From Ideonella benzenivorans (GTDB taxonomy: Bacteria; Pseudomonadota; Gammaproteobacteria; Burkholderiales; Burkholderiaceae_C): 64,000 bases of DNA. Location: positions 434,001 through 498,000 of the forward strand of contig NZ_JAGWCB010000012.1 in assembly GCF_020387415.1 (NCBI RefSeq), given 5' to 3'. Shown here piece by piece: positions 59,276-64,000 of the stretch. The position numbers were made by a program, and so were the translations under genes. Within the stretch, counting starts at the first letter, position 1. Each line of letters starts with the position of its first letter. The notes below the pieces were generated by a model. It was not told where the DNA came from and did not search any database. It saw only the letters and a list, made by a program, of their open reading frames with translations.

Positions 59276-59300
59276 GTGACATGCTCATGACACATGACAG
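59276..59300 (-). promoter_or_regulatory. Pho box upstream of pstS
   Basis: On the minus strand three 7-mers CTGTCAT (59300-59294), GTGTCAT (59293-59287) and ATGTCAC (59282-59276) occur. The last two are separated by the standard four bases, forming an 18-base Pho box 64 bases before the pstS start. Confidence 0.8.
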
Positions 59301-59323
59301 TAACCCCCAAAGGCGCCATCAAG

Positions 59324-59341
59324 TTGTCACATGGCTGTCAT
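59324..59341 (+). promoter_or_regulatory. second Pho box, opposite orientation
   Basis: TTGTCACATGGCTGTCAT has two 7-base half repeats with a 4-base spacer, a strong match to the Pho box (CTGTCAT-N4-CTGTCAT). It points towards the glmM side, yet glmM is transcribed away from it on the minus strand. PhoB may bind it together with the first box. Confidence 0.75.
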
Positions 59342-59372
59342 AAATGGCCTCGAATCCATATGGATCAATGAC

Positions 59373-60716
59373 TTAGTCGTCACCGCGCACCGCGGCAGCC
59401 AACTGTTCGGCCGCCTGGCGAGCCCGCGCGGCGTCACGGGCCTCGACCATCACACGCAGCACCGGTTCGGTGCCGGACGGGCGAATCAGCACCCGCCCCG
59501 CCCGGCCCAGGCCGGCAGAGATCTCGGCCGACAGGCTGGCCAGGCGAGCGTTCTGCCGCCAGTCCTCGCCCTCCTTCAGCCGGACATTGATCATCGTCTG
59601 GGGGTAAAGCGTGACGGCCGACAGCAACTCGGGCAGGCTTCGCCCACTGTGCTGAACCGCCTGCAGCACCTGCAACGCGCTGACGATGCCGTCGCCGGTG
59701 CTGTGGCGATCCAGGGCCAGCAAATGCCCCGAGCCCTCGCCGCCCAGCAGCCAACGGCGGGCGGCCAGCTCCTCCAACACGTAGCGGTCACCCACCTTGG
59801 CCCGCACCAGCTCAATGCCCTGCTCCGCCAGGGCCACCTCGACCGCCATGTTGGTCATCAGGGTGCCCACCACGCCGGGCACGGCTTCGCCCTTGGCCTG
59901 GCGGTCCATGGCCATCACGTAAAGCAGCTCATCGCCGTTGTAGAGCCGCCCATTCCGGTCCACCAGCTGCAGCCGGTCCGCGTCCCCATCCAGCGCGATG
60001 CCGAAGTCGGCGCCCTGTTCCTTCACCGCCGCCACCAGTGCGGCCGGCGAGGTGGCCCCCACGCCCGCGTTGATGTTCATCCCGTTGGGGGCGCAGCCGA
60101 TCGAACTCACCTCGCCGCCCAGTTCGTGAAACACGGCCGGAGCCACCTGGTAGGCGGCCCCATTGGCCGCATCCACCACGAACTTCAGACCCTTGAGGTT
60201 CAATTCGCCGCTGACCGTGCTTTTGCAGAACTCGATGTAGCGGCCCTGCGCATCATCCAGCCGGCGGGCGCGCCCCAGACGGGCCGAATCCACCCAGGCC
60301 GGCGCCTCTGCCAGTGCCTGCTCCACGGCCTCCTCCCAGGCGTCGGGCAGCTTCTCCCCCTTGGCCGAAAAGAACTTGATGCCGTTGTCCGGGAAGGCGT
60401 TGTGCGAGGCACTGATCACCACCCCCAGGTCCAGCCGCAACGCACGGGTGAGGTAGGCCACGCCCGGCGTCGGCAGCGGCCCCGTCAGCAGCACGTTGAC
60501 CCCCGCCGAGGCGAACCCCGCCTCCAGGGCCGACTCCAGCATGTAGCCGGAAATGCGCGTGTCCTTGCCGATCAGCACCGTGAGGCGCCGCCCCTGGGCC
60601 TCGCGCAGCAGCACCTGGCCCACCGCGTGCCCCAGGCGCAACGCGAAGTCGGGGGTGATGGGGAACTGGCCCACGGTGCCGCGGATGCCATCGGTGCCGA
60701 AATACTGTCGTGCCAT
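59373..60716 (-). CDS. glmM: phosphoglucosamine mutase
   Basis: Makes glucosamine-1-phosphate for peptidoglycan and lipopolysaccharide, 447 aa. [20 protein letters not shown] at the N terminus. The active phosphoserine is in [18 protein letters not shown] (about residue 103). The metal loop is [35 protein letters not shown] binds sugar. The C-terminal phosphate loop is [18 protein letters not shown]. It follows folP by 33 bases; ftsH-folP-glmM is a conserved order. Confidence 0.96.
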   Translation of the reverse strand: MARQYFGTDGIRGTVGQFPITPDFALRLGHAVGQVLLREAQGRRLTVLIGKDTRISGYMLESALEAGFASAGVNVLLTGPLPTPGVAYLTRALRLDLGVVISASHNAFPDNGIKFFSAKGEKLPDAWEEAVEQALAEAPAWVDSARLGRARRLDDAQGRYIEFCKSTVSGELNLKGLKFVVDAANGAAYQVAPAVFHELGGEVSSIGCAPNGMNINAGVGATSPAALVAAVKEQGADFGIALDGDADRLQLVDRNGRLYNGDELLYVMAMDRQAKGEAVPGVVGTLMTNMAVEVALAEQGIELVRAKVGDRYVLEELAARRWLLGGEGSGHLLALDRHSTGDGIVSALQVLQAVQHSGRSLPELLSAVTLYPQTMINVRLKEGEDWRQNARLASLSAEISAGLGRAGRVLIRPSGTEPVLRVMVEARDAARARQAAEQLAAAVRGDD

Positions 60717-60749
60717 GTCGTCTCGAAACGAAAAGAAGGGAAAGAAGGC

Positions 60750-61604
60750 TCAGACGATGGTGTCGGCCCCGACGCAGCCCGGCATGCCAGCCGCCCGCCA
60801 GACCTTCAGCGCATCCACGGTGGCCGCCACATCGTGCACCCGCACCACCTGCGCCCCGTTCACCACGGAGGCGAGGGCTGCCGCCACGCTGGCAGCCAGC
60901 CGCTGGTCCACCGCTCGCCCGGTGAGGTTGCCCAGCGTGCGCTTGCGCGACCAGCCCACCAGCAGCGGCCGCCCCAGCACCAGCAGCTGCGCCTGATGCC
61001 GCAGCAGGGTCAGGTTGTGCACATCGGTCTTGCCAAAGCCATAGCCAGGGTCCAGGGCGATGCGATCCGCGGCCACGCCGGCGGCCACCAACGTCGCGAG
61101 GCGCCGAGCCAGATCCGCCGCAACATCGGCCACCACGTCGTCATAGTGCGGGGCGGCCTGCATCGTGGCAGGCTCGCCCTGGCGGTGCATCAGGCAGACC
61201 CCGGCCTGCCCAGCCTCGGCCACCACCGCCAGTGCGCCCGGCCGGTCCAGGGACCGCACATCGTTGATGATGTCCGCCCCAGCCGCCAGCACCTCGGCCA
61301 TCACCTCAGGCTGACTCGTGTCCACCGACACCGGCACCCCCAGCGTCACCGCATGCCGCACCACCGGCAGCACACGGGCCACCTCGTCGCGCCAATGGGG
61401 CGACACCGAGCCCGGGCGGGTCGACTCCCCACCAATGTCCAGGATGTCCACCCCTTCGGTCAGCAACGCGTCGCAACGGGCACAGGCATCTTCCGGGCGG
61501 AAGAACTGTCCCCCATCGGAAAAAGAATCCGGGGTTGCGTTGACGATACCCATCACGCGCGGCTGGCGCAGATCGATCAGAAAGCGGGCGGTCTGCCAGA
61601 ACAT
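60750..61604 (-). CDS. folP: dihydropteroate synthase
   Basis: Folate enzyme joining p-aminobenzoate to dihydropterin pyrophosphate, and the target of sulfonamides, 284 aa. VMGIVNATPDSFSDGGQF is the pterin/loop-1 signature. ILDIGGESTRPGSVSP follows. DIINDVRSL and the C-terminal GWSRKRTLGNLTGR and VVRVHDVAATVDALKV complete the TIM barrel. Full length. It lies 85 bases after ftsH, with a GC hairpin between. Confidence 0.95.
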   Translation of the reverse strand: MFWQTARFLIDLRQPRVMGIVNATPDSFSDGGQFFRPEDACARCDALLTEGVDILDIGGESTRPGSVSPHWRDEVARVLPVVRHAVTLGVPVSVDTSQPEVMAEVLAAGADIINDVRSLDRPGALAVVAEAGQAGVCLMHRQGEPATMQAAPHYDDVVADVAADLARRLATLVAAGVAADRIALDPGYGFGKTDVHNLTLLRHQAQLLVLGRPLLVGWSRKRTLGNLTGRAVDQRLAASVAAALASVVNGAQVVRVHDVAATVDALKVWRAAGMPGCVGADTIV

Positions 61605-61644
61605 CAGAAGGCTCGGGAAAAGAAACCTTGGGAACAGAAACAGG

Positions 61645-61668
61645 CAACGGGGCCCAAGGGCCCCGTTG
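61645..61668 (-). terminator. possible terminator between ftsH and folP
   Basis: A perfect 11-base stem CAACGGGGCCC/GGGCCCCGTTG with a 2-base loop lies 22 bases after the ftsH stop. The T tract after it is broken (GCCTGTTTCTG), so it may only partly end transcription into folP-glmM. Confidence 0.6.
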
Positions 61669-61689
61669 TCGCATCAGCACAGCGGACGG

Positions 61690-63594
61690 TCAGGCAGCAG
61701 CCGGTGCGCCATCGGTGTTGACTGGCGGGGTCGGGCCGCTGCCAGTCTTGTTGCTGTTGGGTGTCCAGTCCTTGGGCGGCCGCGGCGGCTTGCCACCCAT
61801 GATGTCCTCGATCTGGTCGCTGTCGATGGTTTCCCACTCCAACAAGGCCTTGGCCATCGCGTGCATCTTGTCCTGGTTGTCCTCGATCAGCTGACGCGCC
61901 GCAGCGTACTGCTCGTCGATGATCTTGCGGATCTCCTGATCCACCTTGCGCATCGTCTCTTCGGACATCGTGGTGGTCTTGGTCACCGAACGGCCAAGGA
62001 ACACCTCGCCCTCGTTCTCGGCATAGACCATCGGCCCCAGCTCATCGGTCATGCCATAGCGGGTGACCATGTCCCGGGCGATCTGCGTGGCCCGCTCGAA
62101 GTCGTTGCTGGCGCCGGTGGTCATCTGGTGCATGAACACCTCTTCGGCGATGCGGCCACCGAAGAGCACCGAGATGGTCGAGAGCATGCGCTCCTTGTCC
62201 ATGCTGTAGCGGTCGCCTTCGGGCAGCTGCATCGTCACGCCCAGCGCCCGGCCGCGCGGAATGACCGTGACCTTGTGCACCGGGTCGGTCTTGGGCAGCA
62301 GCCGTGCCACCAGGGCATGGCCCGCCTCGTGGTAGGCGGTGTTGCGTCGCTCGTCCTCGGGCATGACCATGGACTTGCGTTCCGGGCCCATCATGATCTT
62401 GTCCTTGGCCCGCTCGAAGTCGATCATCTCGACCACGCGGCCGTTGCGCCGGGCGGCAAACAAAGCCGCCTCATTGACCAGATTGGCCAGATCCGCGCCG
62501 GAGAACCCCGGCGTGCCACGGGCCAGGATGTCGGCCCGGATGTCCTGACCGACCGGCACCTTGCGCATGTGCACATTCAGGATCTGCTCGCGGCCCCGCA
62601 CATCGGGCAGGGTCACGTAGACCTGGCGGTCGAAGCGCCCCGGGCGCAGCAGGGCCGGATCCAGGATGTCAGGCCGGTTGGTGGCCGCCATCACGATCAC
62701 GCCCAGGTTGGTTTCGAAGCCGTCCATCTCGACCAGCATCTGGTTGAGGGTCTGCTCGCGCTCGTCGTTGCCGCCGCCCAGACCGGCACCACGGTGGCGA
62801 CCGACGGCGTCGATTTCGTCGACGAAGATGATGCACGGCGCGCTCTTCTTGGCCTGCTCGAACATGTCGCGCACGCGGGCCGCGCCCACGCCGACGAACA
62901 TTTCCACGAAGTCAGAGCCCGAGATGCTGAAGAACGGCACCTTGGCTTCGCCAGCGATGGCCTTGGCCAGCAGCGTCTTGCCGGTGCCCGGAGGGCCGAC
63001 CAGCAGCACGCCACGCGGGATGCGGCCGCCCAGCTTCTGGAACTTCTGCGGGTCCTTCAGAAAATCGACCAGTTCCTTAACCTCTTCCTTGGCCTCGTCG
63101 CAGCCGGCGACGTCAGCGAAGGTGGTCGAGTTGTTGGCCTCGTCCAGCATGCGGGCCTTGGACTTGCCAAAGCTGAAGGCCCCGCCCTTGCCGCCCCCCT
63201 GCATCTGACGCATGAAGTAGATCCAGACGCCGATCAGCAGCAGCATCGGCCCCCAGGAGACCAGCAGGCTGGTCAACAGCGAGGGCTCCTCACGGGGGCG
63301 CACGTCGAACTTGACGCCGTTGTTGATCAGGTCACCGGTCAGGCCCCGGTCCAGCAACGTGCCGGTGGTGCGGATCTTGTTGCCATCGGTGGTGACGGCC
63401 GTGATGTCGATGCTGCCCATCCCATCCTGGATGGTCACGCTCTTGATGTGCTTGTCGCGGACTTCCTGCAGGAACTCCGAGTAGCCGACCTGCTGTCCCT
63501 GGACGGAGACCCGGTCGAACTGCTTGAACACGGTGAAAAGCACCAGGGCGATCACCAACCAAACGGCGATCTTGGAAATCCATTGATTGTTCAC
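61690..63594 (-). CDS. ftsH: ATP-dependent zinc metalloprotease FtsH
   Basis: Membrane-bound AAA protease, 634 aa, degrading LpxC, RpoH and damaged membrane proteins. Helix 1 is at residues about 6-22, a periplasmic domain follows, and helix 2 is at about 105-122. Walker A is [20 protein letters not shown], Walker B is [12 protein letters not shown], and the second-region Arg fingers are in [11 protein letters not shown]. The zinc site is [13 protein letters not shown] with a distal Asp. A Pro/Asn-rich tail ends it. rlmE lies upstream on the same strand, the usual pair. Confidence 0.97.
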   Translation of the reverse strand: MNNQWISKIAVWLVIALVLFTVFKQFDRVSVQGQQVGYSEFLQEVRDKHIKSVTIQDGMGSIDITAVTTDGNKIRTTGTLLDRGLTGDLINNGVKFDVRPREEPSLLTSLLVSWGPMLLLIGVWIYFMRQMQGGGKGGAFSFGKSKARMLDEANNSTTFADVAGCDEAKEEVKELVDFLKDPQKFQKLGGRIPRGVLLVGPPGTGKTLLAKAIAGEAKVPFFSISGSDFVEMFVGVGAARVRDMFEQAKKSAPCIIFVDEIDAVGRHRGAGLGGGNDEREQTLNQMLVEMDGFETNLGVIVMAATNRPDILDPALLRPGRFDRQVYVTLPDVRGREQILNVHMRKVPVGQDIRADILARGTPGFSGADLANLVNEAALFAARRNGRVVEMIDFERAKDKIMMGPERKSMVMPEDERRNTAYHEAGHALVARLLPKTDPVHKVTVIPRGRALGVTMQLPEGDRYSMDKERMLSTISVLFGGRIAEEVFMHQMTTGASNDFERATQIARDMVTRYGMTDELGPMVYAENEGEVFLGRSVTKTTTMSEETMRKVDQEIRKIIDEQYAAARQLIEDNQDKMHAMAKALLEWETIDSDQIEDIMGGKPPRPPKDWTPNSNKTGSGPTPPVNTDGAPAAA

Positions 63595-63753
63595 CGCGGC
63601 TCCTTCAGAAGATCCATTGCGCGCTGCCGCCCGTCATGTCGTTTGGCACGGTTGTCACACCGTTGTAGATGAGGCCGATTCTAGTCCGTTCAAGAGGCGC
63701 GGCCTCTTGACCTGAGCACAATCCCGTGCTTGACCAGGAACATCGACCCGGAC

Positions 63754-64000
63754 TCAGCGTTTCTTGAGTCCCATGCCGACCAGAAAGGTTTCCGAGGATT
63801 TGTCCCGGGACGACTTGGGCTTGTGCACCTTGACCACACGGAACGTCTCCCGGAAACGCTGCACCAGTGGATCGTACCCCGCGCCATGAAACACCTTGGC
63901 CACCAGGGCCCCTTCCGGACGCAGGTGCTGAGCTGAGAAATCGATCGCCAGTTCCACCAGATGTTCGATGCGGGCGGCATCCGCGCTGGAGATGCCCGAC
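63754..64000 (-). CDS. rlmE: 23S rRNA (uridine-2'-O-)-methyltransferase RlmE, C-terminal part
   Basis: The last 82 residues of the heat-shock methyltransferase that modifies U2552 of 23S rRNA; the N terminus lies beyond the window end. Family blocks visible are GALVAKVFHGAGYDPLVQ with the catalytic Lys, FRVVKVHKPKSSRDKSSETF and the C-terminal LVGMGLKK. Position directly upstream of ftsH confirms it. The 159-base gap to ftsH probably holds the ftsH promoter. Confidence 0.92.
   Translation of the reverse strand, partial: SGISSADAARIEHLVELAIDFSAQHLRPEGALVAKVFHGAGYDPLVQRFRETFRVVKVHKPKSSRDKSSETFLVGMGLKKR

Overview
The window is high-GC chromosome of a betaproteobacterium of the order Burkholderiales. 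The best fit is the Rubrivivax/Leptothrix/Ideonella (Sphaerotilaceae-Comamonadaceae) side of the order. This is inferred from the gyrA-serC-pheA-tyrA-aroA/cmk-rpsA-ihfB gene order, a tmRNA encoding the tag ANDERFALAA, a Kdo hydroxylase, and the rlmE-ftsH-folP-glmM-pst/pho block. No species can be named from sequence alone.

Bases 1 to about 12,270 are accessory DNA next to the 3' end of the tmRNA gene ssrA (12274-12643, minus strand), a classic integration site. A P4-type tyrosine integrase (10796-12100) starts about 170 bases from the ssrA end. Behind it, on the same strand, lies a compact set: an unknown gene, an AlpA-like regulator, a small unknown gene, a phage-O-like replication initiator with 18-base iterons inside its coding sequence, an unknown gene, a DnaB/T7-gp4-like helicase and another unknown gene. 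No capsid, terminase or tail genes are seen, so it looks like a satellite-type integrative element. An IS66 element has landed in the initiator gene, with an 8-base target duplication. An IS5/IS427-type element has landed in a small two-helix membrane protein gene. In both cases removing the IS restores an intact reading frame. Further left are short cargo genes, a decayed S1/P1 nuclease gene and a tRNA-Leu-like gene with a greatly lengthened anticodon arm.

From 12,650 the window is core genome. gph and ubiG follow ssrA, then an OmpA-like outer-membrane protein, then gyrA and an amino-acid operon (serC, pheA, tyrA, a fused aroA-cmk) running into rpsA and ihfB. From 25.7 to 36 kb is a lipopolysaccharide inner-core cluster: Kdo hydroxylase, two GT9 heptosyltransferase-family genes, lapAB, and gmhA-hldA-gmhB for ADP-heptose. 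hldC is on the other strand, leading two glycosyltransferase genes of visibly different base composition. From 36 to 50.7 kb come a ComEA-like protein, a patatin lipase, dnaE, a phytase-like esterase, an asparaginase, lexA with two SOS boxes, an MFS exporter, a kinase-like/HDOD fusion, trxA, rho and rpmE2.

The last part is the phosphate regulon in the order pstS-pstC-pstA-pstB-phoU-phoB-phoR (minus strand, Pho boxes upstream of pstS), preceded by rlmE (cut by the window end), ftsH, folP and glmM. Starts were adjusted by eye, using ribosome-binding sites, overlap with neighbours and family length.
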